From an uncultured Peptoniphilus sp. (GTDB lineage: Bacteria > Bacillota > Clostridia > Tissierellales > Peptoniphilaceae): a DNA stretch of 6,522 bases. Each line of letters starts with the position of its first letter. Positions within the stretch are counted from its first letter, which is position 1. Made by a program: the position numbers and the translations under genes. The stretch is taken from positions 1 through 6,522 of the forward strand of contig CAMQDG010000072.1 of NCBI GenBank assembly GCA_946999425.1. The letters are read 5' to 3'. A model generated the notes under the pieces. The model was not told the DNA's origin, did not search any database, and was given only the letters and a program-made list of their open reading frames with translations. Positions 1 through 6,412 of the stretch are shown here, in pieces.

Positions 1-125
1 TTTTTTGCGTTTGCCTTGGAGCAATAAAAGTTTTTTGAAAATTCAGTTATTGTATTTTTTCCTGAATTATTGTTTAAAAATAAAAGATATTGGACCTGCA
101 TTTTTGTTAGATTTGTTTTTTTCAT
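1..125 (-). CDS. Putative HTH transcriptional regulator, N-terminal fragment (cut by window edge)
   Basis: An open frame starts with ATG at 125-123, directly after the TAA stop of the preceding ABC gene (128-126), and runs off the window edge after 41 codons. The residues seen begin MKKTNLTKMQVQYLLFL and continue with NTITEFSKNFYCSKANAK. A helix ending in YLLFL, a short polar turn, a TEFSKNF helix and a C-S-K-A-N start of a second helix is the pattern of the winged helix-turn-helix in DtxR-type metal regulators and also in MarR-type proteins. A purine-rich AAGGAGT at 144-138 lies 12 bases upstream, rather far for a ribosome binding site, so translational coupling to the upstream gene is likely. 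Being last in a transporter operon suits a regulator of that operon, but this is inference. Only the N-terminus is visible, so the family call is tentative; that it is a real gene start is more secure. Confidence 0.55.
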   Translation of the reverse strand, partial: MKKTNLTKMQVQYLLFLNNNSGKNTITEFSKNFYCSKANAK

Positions 126-1784
126 TTACGAACTTATACTCCTTTCCATATTTATTATACGATCACAGATTCTAAGGGTGCTTTTCCTATGGGAGGATAT
201 AAAAATTGTTTTGTTGTCTTTTTCTTTGTAGAGGGATTTTAATATTATTCCTTCGTTATAAGCGTCTATGTTTGCTGTTGGTTCATCTAAGATATATAAT
301 TTTGAATCTCTTAGGAAGATTCTTGCCAGGGCAAGTCTTTGAATTTGTCCTGTTGAAAGTAGGGTCTTATCTTTTACTATCTCTGTGTCAAATCCTTTTT
401 CTAAGGATTCTATGAAGTCATATATGTTTGCTTTTTTTGTTGCTTCTATTAATTCTTCTTCTTTTGCGTCTTCTTTTGCTATTAATAAATTTTCTCTTAT
501 TGTTCCTTTAAAAAGATGGCTTTCTTGAGCTACATAGGAAATATTTTCTCTTAAGTTTTTGCTATTTATATTTTTTATATTTTCACTGTTTAAGAAAATT
601 TCGCCTTTTTTTGGATCAAAGAATCTCATTATTAATTTTAAAATTGTAGATTTTCCGCAACCGCTTTTTCCTTGAAGTCCTATTATTTCGTTTAATTTTC
701 CTGATAGGTTAAAGTTTTTTATTAATTCTGTTTCATCATAAGAAAATTCTATGTTTTTAAGGTCTATATTTTCGTAGCTTATATCTTTTTTGTTTTTAAT
801 TTCTTCTACTTCTGCTTTTTCTTTTAATATGCCCATTACTCTTTTTCCACATGCAAAGGTGAGTACTAAGTTGTTTCCAAGGGATGCTAAGGCTGATGTG
901 GGTCCAAAGGATGATATAAATATTGTTATTGGAAATATTAAATTTACAAAGTTTACTTGTCCATTTTTATAGAGATTAGATCCTATAAGTATAAATATTA
1001 AATCGGCTAGTATTATTAGGCTTGATGATATGGAAAAATTGTTCCCCATATTTTTTGACAATTTTTTTGAGGACCTGTTTAAATCTCTTGTTAATTTTCC
1101 TATTTCTTCAAATCTTTGTTCTTGCCTTGAAAAATTAATTATTTCTTTTATTCCCTTAAAGCTTTCAAGGATTGATGAGTTTAGGTTTGATAGATTTTTT
1201 CTTTGGCTTTCTCCTACTTTTTTGCCTAATTTTTCAGTTATGACAGGAACAATTACTCCAAGAATTATATGAAAAATTAAAAGGCAAATACCATATTTTA
1301 CATTTATTTTTAATAGGATTATGAAAAATATAAGTGTGTGGAAAAATGCTATTAATACTGGCGATATTGTATGGGCATAAAATACTTCTAAAAGTTCTAT
1401 GTCTGAGGTTATTATTGATATAAGTTGTCCCTTGTCTTTTGTGTCCATTTTTGCTGGGCATAGTCTTATTAAGCTTTTAAATACCAAATCTCTTATTATG
1501 GCAAGAGTTTTAAAGGCTACATAGTGGTTGAAGAGTTGTTCAATATACTTAAATAGGGCTCTTAAAATTGCAAGGATAAGGAGTAAAATTAAAATATTTT
1601 TAAGTTTTATATTTTCTCCCATATATATTTTCCCAAAGTACAAAGAGCCAAGTCCTGGTATTAGACTTGCAAAAACATGTCCAGAAAGTCCGAACAAAAT
1701 TGCAAAACACATTTGGATTTTTAATGGCTTTACAAGCCCTAAGAGGTCTTGTAAGAGAGTTTTTCTTTCTTTTAGACTTATCAT
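126..1784 (-). CDS. CydC-like ABC half-transporter (permease-ATPase), second subunit of a heterodimer
   Basis: This is a membrane half-transporter of the type IV (exporter) fold, 552 aa from the chosen start. About six hydrophobic segments fall near residues 20-46, 62-84, 138-158, 162-182, 249-271 and 279-301, followed by one ATP-binding domain. Visible motifs are the A-loop Tyr349, Walker A GKSGCGKST (372-380, Lys378), Q-loop Gln420, signature LSTGQ (476-480), Walker B ILDEP with Asp500 and catalytic Glu501, and H-loop His532. The signature has Thr where Gly is usual, which fits the weaker subunit-interface site of a heterodimer. I start it at ATG 1784, which overlaps the preceding TGA in an ATGA and has GGGGTG 4 bases upstream; a GTG at 1796 (556 aa) has no ribosome binding site. 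It should pair with the CydD-like protein encoded just before it. In CydDC-type pairs the cargo is a thiol or haem-related compound; related fold members import metal-siderophores. No cytochrome bd gene is present here, so the substrate stays open. Confidence 0.88.
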   Translation of the reverse strand: MISLKERKTLLQDLLGLVKPLKIQMCFAILFGLSGHVFASLIPGLGSLYFGKIYMGENIKLKNILILLLILAILRALFKYIEQLFNHYVAFKTLAIIRDLVFKSLIRLCPAKMDTKDKGQLISIITSDIELLEVFYAHTISPVLIAFFHTLIFFIILLKINVKYGICLLIFHIILGVIVPVITEKLGKKVGESQRKNLSNLNSSILESFKGIKEIINFSRQEQRFEEIGKLTRDLNRSSKKLSKNMGNNFSISSSLIILADLIFILIGSNLYKNGQVNFVNLIFPITIFISSFGPTSALASLGNNLVLTFACGKRVMGILKEKAEVEEIKNKKDISYENIDLKNIEFSYDETELIKNFNLSGKLNEIIGLQGKSGCGKSTILKLIMRFFDPKKGEIFLNSENIKNINSKNLRENISYVAQESHLFKGTIRENLLIAKEDAKEEELIEATKKANIYDFIESLEKGFDTEIVKDKTLLSTGQIQRLALARIFLRDSKLYILDEPTANIDAYNEGIILKSLYKEKDNKTIFISSHRKSTLRICDRIINMERSISS

Positions 1785-3487
1785 TTGACACCCCACATTT
1801 CTAAGTCCATTTGAGCCTTATAAAGCTTCGCAAAATTATTTTTATTTAGCATTTCTTCAAAGCTTCCTTCTTCTATTATTTTTTTATCCTGAACAAAGTA
1901 TATATAGTCTGAGTTTTCTGTGTTTCTAAGTCTATGGGTTATTAAAATTATGTTCATATTTTTCTTCATTTCCGATAATACTTTTAATATTATTTCTTCT
2001 GATTCTATGTCTATATTTGAAATAGCTTCGTCTAAAATTAAAACTTTCGGTTTTCTTAATATTGCTCTTGCTATGGAAATTCTTTGTTTTTGACCTCCGG
2101 ACAGGTTATTTCCTTGGCTTTCAAGAAGTGTATCAAGTCCCTTTTGATTTTTAAAATATTCATAAAGTCCAACTATTTTTAAGCTTTCTTCCAGTTCTTC
2201 ATCTTTTGCCAAGGGGTTTGCAAGAAGAAGATTATATTTTAAGCTTTGGCTAAAAATAAAGGGAGAATTATCTATCATACAGATATTTTCTATTAAGCTA
2301 TCTGATTTTATATTGGTTTTTCCATTATAAATAATTGAGTCTTCTTTGTTTTTAAGCATTCCGCAAATTAGTTTTGCAATGGTCGATTTTCCTGAACCAC
2401 TTTTTCCTACTAAACAAGTTATTTGATTTTTATTAAATTTAAGGTTTAAATTTTCTAATATTTTTTCTTTGTCATAAGAAAAGTTAAGGTTATTAAAGCT
2501 TATTTCTACTTCTTCATCTGTAATTTCATTTATACCATCTTCGGTTTCTTTTATGTCTAAAACTTCAAATAGGCTATTTGCTGCTGAAATTCCATTCATG
2601 GCTACATGGAAAAGAGCTCCAAGTCTTCTTAGGGGGGTAAAAAATTCTTGAGATAGTAAAATAAATGCAAAGCCTGTAAATATATTAATTTCTCCTTTAC
2701 TGAAGTAGTAAAGGGTCATAAAAATACTTGTGGCACTTCCTGTGTATGAAACTAAGTCCATTACTGTTATATTGTTAAGCTGAACCATTAGAAGTTTCAT
2801 TGTTTTTATCCTAAAATCTTCTGCCATCTTATTTAATTTTTCGTTATATTTGTCAGCGGTATTAAAGATTTTAAGGGTGCTTAGTCCATATAAAAAATCT
2901 ATAAAAACTTCTCCCAAATTTGTGTATGATTTCCAATAGGATTTTACAACTCTTTTTGCAAGTTTTTGTACCATCATTATGGCTATGGGTATAAAGGGTA
3001 TAAAAACAAGGGCTATTAGAGAAATTTTTATATTTATTAAGGACATTATTAAAAATAAAATAAGGGGTCCTAAAATTGAAAAAATTAGTTGGGGCAAGAG
3101 TTCTCCATAAAATATATTAAGTTGCTCTATTCCTTCTACACTTAAGTTTATTATTTCAGATATAGATATTTTTTCTCCATATTCCATTTTAAATCCATAA
3201 ACTTTTCTAAAAAGTCTTTGTCTTAAAGATTTTTTTATATTTACTGATACTTTATAGGATATATAGGAGTTTATTTTTATTATTAAAATTTTTGCAATTA
3301 TTATTAATAATATTTGAATTATAAATATTTTTTCTTCATATTTTCCTGCTACAATTTCTTCTATAAATTTACCTATGGCAAATATTAAGGCTATATTTGT
3401 TAAAAGTTCAAGTATTTTTAAAATTATTAAGGTTATTATGGATTTTTTTTCTCTACCTATTTCATTTAAAAGTTTTTTATTTAGCAT
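1781..3487 (-). CDS. CydD-like ABC half-transporter (permease-ATPase), first subunit of a heterodimer
   Basis: A 568-aa half-transporter of the exporter fold. Hydrophobic segments lie near residues 16-38, 54-74, 130-150, 156-174, 240-260 and 268-282, and the ATP-binding domain occupies about 328-560. The membrane part carries CydD-like wording: a YGELLPQL stretch (127-134), GLSTLKIF (201-208), and EFFTPLRRLGALFH (281-294) before the linker. The ATPase has A-loop Tyr338, Walker A GKSGSGKST (361-369, Lys367), canonical signature LSGGQ (462-466), Walker B LILDEA with Asp486 and Glu487, and His518. The Q-loop position reads IDNSPFIF, so Asn407 stands where Gln is usual. ATG at 3487 overlaps the end of the DUF454 gene by 11 bases and has AAGGAGA 6 bases upstream. 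The 3' end overlaps the CydC-like gene by 4 bases. The pair probably acts in the cytoplasmic membrane as one heterodimer; substrate not determinable from the sequence. Confidence 0.9.
   Translation of the reverse strand: MLNKKLLNEIGREKKSIITLIILKILELLTNIALIFAIGKFIEEIVAGKYEEKIFIIQILLIIIAKILIIKINSYISYKVSVNIKKSLRQRLFRKVYGFKMEYGEKISISEIINLSVEGIEQLNIFYGELLPQLIFSILGPLILFLIMSLINIKISLIALVFIPFIPIAIMMVQKLAKRVVKSYWKSYTNLGEVFIDFLYGLSTLKIFNTADKYNEKLNKMAEDFRIKTMKLLMVQLNNITVMDLVSYTGSATSIFMTLYYFSKGEINIFTGFAFILLSQEFFTPLRRLGALFHVAMNGISAANSLFEVLDIKETEDGINEITDEEVEISFNNLNFSYDKEKILENLNLKFNKNQITCLVGKSGSGKSTIAKLICGMLKNKEDSIIYNGKTNIKSDSLIENICMIDNSPFIFSQSLKYNLLLANPLAKDEELEESLKIVGLYEYFKNQKGLDTLLESQGNNLSGGQKQRISIARAILRKPKVLILDEAISNIDIESEEIILKVLSEMKKNMNIILITHRLRNTENSDYIYFVQDKKIIEEGSFEEMLNKNNFAKLYKAQMDLEMWGVK
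1789..1794 (-). promoter_or_regulatory. Ribosome binding site that decides the CydC-like start
   Basis: GGGGTG on the minus strand can pair with the 16S anti-Shine-Dalgarno with one G-U wobble and sits 4 bases before ATG 1784-1782. The longer GTG start at 1796 has no such site, and this element would lie inside its coding sequence. Confidence 0.6.
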
Positions 3488-3854
3488 CTTTCATCTCCTT
3501 AACAGTCTTAACTCTTGTGAAAAAATAAATATAGTGAAAAAGTAAAACTATAATAAGACAAATTCTTCCATGAGAATTTTTTACCAAGTAAAATGATATT
3601 CCTATAAAAAGAGTTATCGTGGCTAAAATTTTTATCTTTTTCTTTAGGCTAAGGCCTTCTTTGTTTTTTATAGGCTCTAGGTTATTTTTATAAATTTTTG
3701 TATTTTTAAACCATTTTTCAAACTTTTTTGATCCTCTTGCAAAGCATGCTGTTGCTAAAAGTAGAAAAGGTGTTGCCGGTAAAAGGGGCAAATATATTCC
3801 AACTATACCTATTCCTAAAAAAATAAATCCTAAAATTATAAATATGTATTTCAA
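3477..3854 (-). CDS. DUF454 (YbaN-type) small inner-membrane protein
   Basis: A 125-aa protein with the hallmark opening of the DUF454/YbaN family: a glycine-rich first membrane segment (about 3-22), then LPLLPATPFLLLATACFARGS (22-42, of which LPxLPxTPF and CFARxS are the family core), a basic amphipathic stretch with KKFEKWF (43-49), and two further membrane segments near 75-91 and 97-113. The length matches the family. Its molecular function is not established. It begins with TTG, not ATG: the codon at 3854-3852 has a perfect AGGAGG 6 bases upstream, and no better start exists. It is the first gene of the cassette, and its last 11 bases overlap the start of the CydD-like gene, so the two are almost certainly translated together. 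That coupling suggests an accessory or membrane-partner role for the transporter, which is inference. Confidence 0.88.
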   Translation of the reverse strand: MKYIFIILGFIFLGIGIVGIYLPLLPATPFLLLATACFARGSKKFEKWFKNTKIYKNNLEPIKNKEGLSLKKKIKILATITLFIGISFYLVKNSHGRICLIIVLLFHYIYFFTRVKTVKEMKDAK

Positions 3855-3860
3855 AAATTA

Positions 3861-3866
3861 CCTCCT
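3861..3866 (-). promoter_or_regulatory. Ribosome binding site supporting a TTG start
   Basis: A perfect AGGAGG on the minus strand lies 6 bases upstream of TTG 3854-3852. It fixes the start of the DUF454 gene despite the rare start codon. Confidence 0.85.
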
Positions 3867-3887
3867 GATAATTGATATTGTTGTGCT

Positions 3888-3902
3888 TTTGATAGTATCA
3901 AA
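3888..3902. promoter_or_regulatory. 15-base palindrome, candidate operator over the -10
   Basis: TTTGATA-G-TATCAAA (plus strand) is a perfect inverted repeat with 7-base arms and a single central base. It overlaps the candidate -10 and lies 33 bases before the first start codon of the transporter cassette. The 7-1-7 geometry is that used by Fur/PerR-type sites, but the bases do not match the Fur or PerR consensus. Extra TATCA words occur nearby on the minus strand (around 3870-3882 and 3925-3932). Confidence 0.45.
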
Positions 3903-3920
3903 GTAATTTTTTAAAGTAAA
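3892..3920 (-). promoter_or_regulatory. Candidate promoter of the DUF454-ABC cassette
   Basis: On the minus strand a -35-like TTTACT (3920-3915) and a -10-like TACTAT (3897-3892) are separated by 17 bases. The -10 is preceded directly by TGA, which gives an extended -10 (TGn) element. Each hexamer matches consensus at only four of six positions, so the spacing and extended -10 are the main support. A 15-base palindrome covers the -10, which would suit repression. Confidence 0.45.
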
Positions 3921-3975
3921 GTTTTTTGATAAGATTTATTCTTTGCCTTTTTTTGTTTATTTCTTATTTTTCTTC

Positions 3976-3987
3976 TACAAGTTTGTA
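3976..3987. promoter_or_regulatory. Weak palindrome in the cassette leader
   Basis: TACAA-GT-TTGTA has 5-base arms and a 2-base centre. It lies about 120 bases upstream of the DUF454 start. In sequence this AT-rich such a short repeat can arise by chance, so it is listed only as a possible protein-binding site. Confidence 0.2.
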
Positions 3988-4016
3988 TATATCTACTTTT
4001 TATTGTTTTTAAATTT

Positions 4017-4032
4017 GTTAACCAGGGTTAAC
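4017..4032. promoter_or_regulatory. 16-base palindrome GTTAACC-AG-GGTTAAC
   Basis: The perfect 7-base arms contain the few G and C bases of an otherwise almost pure A/T stretch. It sits between the pepC terminator and the promoter of the transporter cassette, about 163 bases before the DUF454 start. On the plus strand it is followed by seven T, but no plus-strand gene reads into it, so a protein-binding site is more likely than a terminator. The GGTTAAC half-site faintly recalls iron-regulator boxes without matching them in order. Confidence 0.4.
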
Positions 4033-4050
4033 TTTTTTTGATTTTTTAAT

Positions 4051-4084
4051 AAAAAAACTTCTCGCAATTTTTACGAGAAGTTTT
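4051..4084 (-). terminator. Intrinsic terminator of pepC
   Basis: On the minus strand an 11-base perfect stem (AAAACTTCTCG at 4084-4074 with its complement at 4064-4054) closes a 9-base loop and continues into a run of seven T at 4057-4051. It begins 17 bases after the pepC stop, the normal place for a Rho-independent terminator. The mirror-image A/T flanks may let it act in both directions. Confidence 0.9.
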
Positions 4085-4101
4085 ATATTATATATCTTTT
4101 T

Positions 4102-5439
4102 TTATGCAAGTGAACCCATTGGATCCCATGGTTCAAGTTCAGTTGGTTTGCTTTCATATGCTTTTACTATTTCTTGTGAAATATTCTTTTTGTTAATTAA
4201 TACTTGATACATATATTCGTTAAACCATTCATCACTCATTACTAAAAATCCATTATAGCCTGCATCTTTTCCCCATGAATTTTCTACACGATAGCGATTT
4301 ATTTTGTCTTTTTCTTCATCATAATCGCATCCCATAAATACCATTGCATGAGTCATTAAGCTTTCTTTATAGTCAAGACGTTCTTCCTTATTAAATTTAA
4401 AGTCAACTCCTAAAAGTTCATCTACTCTTAAACTTTCAAGGTCAAGTCTTGATCCTTGTCTATAAAAGTTTTGTCCTACGTCACATCCAAACCAAACAGG
4501 TTCGCCGCTTTGAAGTTGCTTTAAAACCATTTTTTTCATTTCTTCAATAGGAACATTTACATATCTTACAATATCTCCTTCTACAACATTTCCAAGATAT
4601 TTTACGGTGTAAGATTTATAATATGGTTTATCTTTTGTTGGTGCGTTTATAACTGAAATATAATCATCAAGATTCATTCCTACAAATTTATCAAAAAATT
4701 CATTTGGACTTAAATTTTTATGTGAAATAAATTTATCGTCTTTATCTCTTGCTTCAAAATCAATTTTGCTTGGTGGTGTTCCTAAGCAAATGCATAGGGT
4801 ACGATAAATGGCTTTCATATCTTCTTCTATGATTTTTTGAATTTCTTCGTCTGATTTTCCATTTTCATGGGCATTTCTTAAATCTTTTGCAAACATTCTT
4901 AACATCTTTGTTAAATATGAATCCATACTTGATGTATTTGAAGAGTTTTCTGTTTCTGGCATGGAATATTTTGGGACTATTCCATATTTTTTAACTATAT
5001 TTTTTAGCATATCCCATTGTCCACCATCTCCCATAGGGTCTGTTAAAAGATGGCTTACTAATCTTCCATGTACATCTTGATCAAATGTTTTTACAATTGA
5101 TTGTAAAAAATAATGGGAGCGCTCAAGTTTGTCATAAAATAAAGTATAGTTTTGTGAAAGTTCAAATTCTTTTAAATTATTTTTTTGACAAAGTTTATAT
5201 TCCATAAGGTTTAAAGATGCAAACATCCAGCAACGTCCTGATTTTTTTTGGTTTCTAACTTCTGTTTCTTTTAAGTTTATATTGAAAGTATGACGATTTT
5301 GATTTATTTTGTCTTCAAATCTGTCTACGGATGCTTCTAAAAGTCCTGTGTTTGTTGCAGCACGTTGAGCTATTCTATTGGTGCGACAGGATTCAAATTC
5401 ATCTTTTAATTTTTTTAAAAATTCTTTACTTATTTCCAT
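4102..5439 (-). CDS. pepC: Aminopeptidase C (bleomycin hydrolase family, peptidase C1B)
   Basis: A cytoplasmic cysteine aminopeptidase that removes N-terminal residues from peptides; the family forms hexamers with active sites facing an inner channel. The papain-type residues are all visible: oxyanion Gln64 and nucleophile Cys70 in NQKKSGRCWMFAS (63-75), His364 in MTHAMVFMG, and Asn387 in ENSWG. DPMGDGGQWDM (134-144) is a further family block. The C-terminus EPWDPMGSLA matches the conserved tail whose last residue reaches into the active site and enforces aminopeptidase action. At 445 aa it is full length. ATG 5439 has AGGAGG (5450-5445) 5 bases upstream. It has its own promoter and terminator, so it can be expressed alone, although read-through from the radical SAM gene is possible. 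Nine of its 20 Arg codons are CGT/CGC, whereas the CydD-like gene uses AGA/AGG throughout, which hints at higher expression. No signal peptide is seen. Confidence 0.97.
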   Translation of the reverse strand: MEISKEFLKKLKDEFESCRTNRIAQRAATNTGLLEASVDRFEDKINQNRHTFNINLKETEVRNQKKSGRCWMFASLNLMEYKLCQKNNLKEFELSQNYTLFYDKLERSHYFLQSIVKTFDQDVHGRLVSHLLTDPMGDGGQWDMLKNIVKKYGIVPKYSMPETENSSNTSSMDSYLTKMLRMFAKDLRNAHENGKSDEEIQKIIEEDMKAIYRTLCICLGTPPSKIDFEARDKDDKFISHKNLSPNEFFDKFVGMNLDDYISVINAPTKDKPYYKSYTVKYLGNVVEGDIVRYVNVPIEEMKKMVLKQLQSGEPVWFGCDVGQNFYRQGSRLDLESLRVDELLGVDFKFNKEERLDYKESLMTHAMVFMGCDYDEEKDKINRYRVENSWGKDAGYNGFLVMSDEWFNEYMYQVLINKKNISQEIVKAYESKPTELEPWDPMGSLA

Positions 5440-5467
5440 AAATTCCTCCTTTTTTATTTACATTACT

Positions 5468-5496
5468 ATAATAGCCCTTATGATAATAAAATTCAA
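5468..5496 (-). promoter_or_regulatory. Promoter of pepC
   Basis: On the minus strand TTGAAT (5496-5491) and TATTAT (5473-5468) are spaced by exactly 17 bases. The -10 matches consensus at five of six positions and the -35 at four. It lies 28 bases upstream of the ATG, leaving a short leader with AGGAGG. Confidence 0.65.
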
Positions 5497-5516
5497 TTTT
5501 TCCTAGTGAATTTAAT

Positions 5517-5546
5517 TATAAGCTTTATAAGTATAAGCTTTATAAG
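5517..5546. repeat. Perfect tandem duplication of a 15-base unit
   Basis: TATAAGCTTTATAAG occurs twice head to tail (5517-5531 and 5532-5546) without a mismatch and without a third copy. The second copy contains the stop codon of the radical SAM gene (5542-5540); the first is entirely intergenic. It looks like a recent slippage or duplication event. Each unit carries an AAGCTT core. Confidence 0.9.
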
Positions 5547-6409
5547 CCTCTTAAATATTCCGGTCTATAATTATTATTCATAATGGCATTTTCTATTTGT
5601 TTTTTTAACTTCTCAACATCTTCAGGTATCTGACCTTTTAATGACAAATAATTTGATGCGTGGTTTGAACGAAATATTGTTGGGCCTTTGCCCTTATAGA
5701 AGCTTAAAAAATAATATATTTCTTCTAATGATTCTTTGGGATTTTGCAGATAAAATTTACCTTGTATATATTTTTCATAAAGTTCAGAGCCAGGCTCTAA
5801 GGTCAATGCTAAAAATGATAAATATTCGGGATTCATTTCCGATATTAAATCTCCTGTATCCTTTGCATATTCTAAGACATTTTTACTTTCTCCAAGGCCC
5901 GTTATAAGGGTTAAACTTTGTTTTATATTTGCAGCATGAAGTTTTTTTGCTGCTTTTATGAAACTTTCTCTATTTTCATTCTTTTTTATTTTTTTTAATA
6001 GCAGGTCCGAACCCGTTTCTACTCCCATGTAAACAATTTCTATTCCAGACTCTTTAATTTCTTTTAATTCTTCTAAAGATTTTTTATTTACATCTCTTGC
6101 AGTTGAATAGATTCCTATTCTTTCAATGTAAGGGAAGAGTTCTTTAATCTTATTATTTAGTCTTATTATTCTTTCTTTAGGTAGACAAAGGCCGTCTCCG
6201 TCACCTATAAAAGCTTTCCTATATCCATTAAAGCTTTTTGCTTCTTCTTCAAGTTCTCTAAATAATTTTTCTTCATCTTTTACATAAAAATAATCGTCTT
6301 TATACATGGAGCAAAAGGTGCAGGTATTGTTACTACACCCAACAGTAGCCTGAACAATTAAACTCCTCCATTCTGATGGAGGTCTATAAACTTTTCCTAT
6401 ATATTCCAA
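5540..6409 (-). CDS. Radical SAM protein of unknown function
   Basis: A 289-aa cytoplasmic protein expected to bind a 4Fe-4S cluster and cleave S-adenosylmethionine to a radical. The cluster cysteines are Cys25, Cys30 and Cys33 in GCSNNTCTFC, a CX4CX2C spacing rather than the classic CX3CX2C. Other supporting blocks are YRPPSEW (8-14) just before the cluster, IGDGDGLCLP (68-77) as the SAM-binding glycine motif, MGVETGSD (128-135), LITGLGES (168-175) and FRSNHASNYLSLKG (246-259) near the C-terminus. I recognise this combination from a conserved COG1032-like group in anaerobic Firmicutes whose substrate I do not know. There is no B12-binding or extra C-terminal domain. The start is TTG at 6409-6407, fixed by an 8-base Shine-Dalgarno. 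A terminator-like hairpin sits immediately upstream and pepC follows after 100 bases; no functional link to either is evident. Confidence 0.9.
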   Translation of the reverse strand: MEYIGKVYRPPSEWRSLIVQATVGCSNNTCTFCSMYKDDYFYVKDEEKLFRELEEEAKSFNGYRKAFIGDGDGLCLPKERIIRLNNKIKELFPYIERIGIYSTARDVNKKSLEELKEIKESGIEIVYMGVETGSDLLLKKIKKNENRESFIKAAKKLHAANIKQSLTLITGLGESKNVLEYAKDTGDLISEMNPEYLSFLALTLEPGSELYEKYIQGKFYLQNPKESLEEIYYFLSFYKGKGPTIFRSNHASNYLSLKGQIPEDVEKLKKQIENAIMNNNYRPEYLRGL

Positions 6410-6412
6410 ATA

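Noticed and set aside
206..415. Plus-strand open frame of 69 codons
   Set aside because: It lies antisense inside the ATP-binding domain of the CydC-like gene and has no ribosome binding site or recognisable domain; it is a shadow of that gene.
790..1272. Plus-strand open frames at 790-972 and 1030-1272
   Set aside because: Both are antisense to the CydC-like gene, lack ribosome binding sites and encode no recognisable protein.
1234..1791. Other open frames at 1234-1461 (minus), 1528-1788 (plus) and 1600-1791 (minus)
   Set aside because: They overlap the CydC-like membrane domain in wrong frames and show no motifs or start signals.
1785..1796. GTG start at 1796 for the CydC-like gene
   Set aside because: No ribosome binding site precedes it, whereas ATG 1784 has GGGGTG at 4 bases and forms a classic ATGA overlap with the upstream stop.
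3976..3987. TACAAGTTTGTA as a CopY/BlaI-type operator
   Set aside because: Those sites need a 2-base centre between TACA and TGTA; here the gap is 4 bases, so the match fails.
4017..4039. Palindrome plus T7 as a plus-strand intrinsic terminator
   Set aside because: There is no plus-strand gene upstream to terminate, and the usable stem is only six pairs around a 4-base loop.
5489..5513. Inverted repeat AAATTCA/TGAATTT after the radical SAM gene as a terminator
   Set aside because: The stem is only 7 A/T-rich pairs with an 11-base loop and no U run, and it overlaps the pepC -35.
5641..5907. Plus-strand open frame of 88 codons
   Set aside because: Antisense to the radical SAM gene, which has well-conserved motifs across this stretch; no ribosome binding site.
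6365..6382. CCTCCA/TGGAGG hairpin early in the radical SAM gene as a translation switch
   Set aside because: It falls in codons for the conserved PPSEW block, so protein constraint and Gly/Pro-like codon composition explain it more simply.
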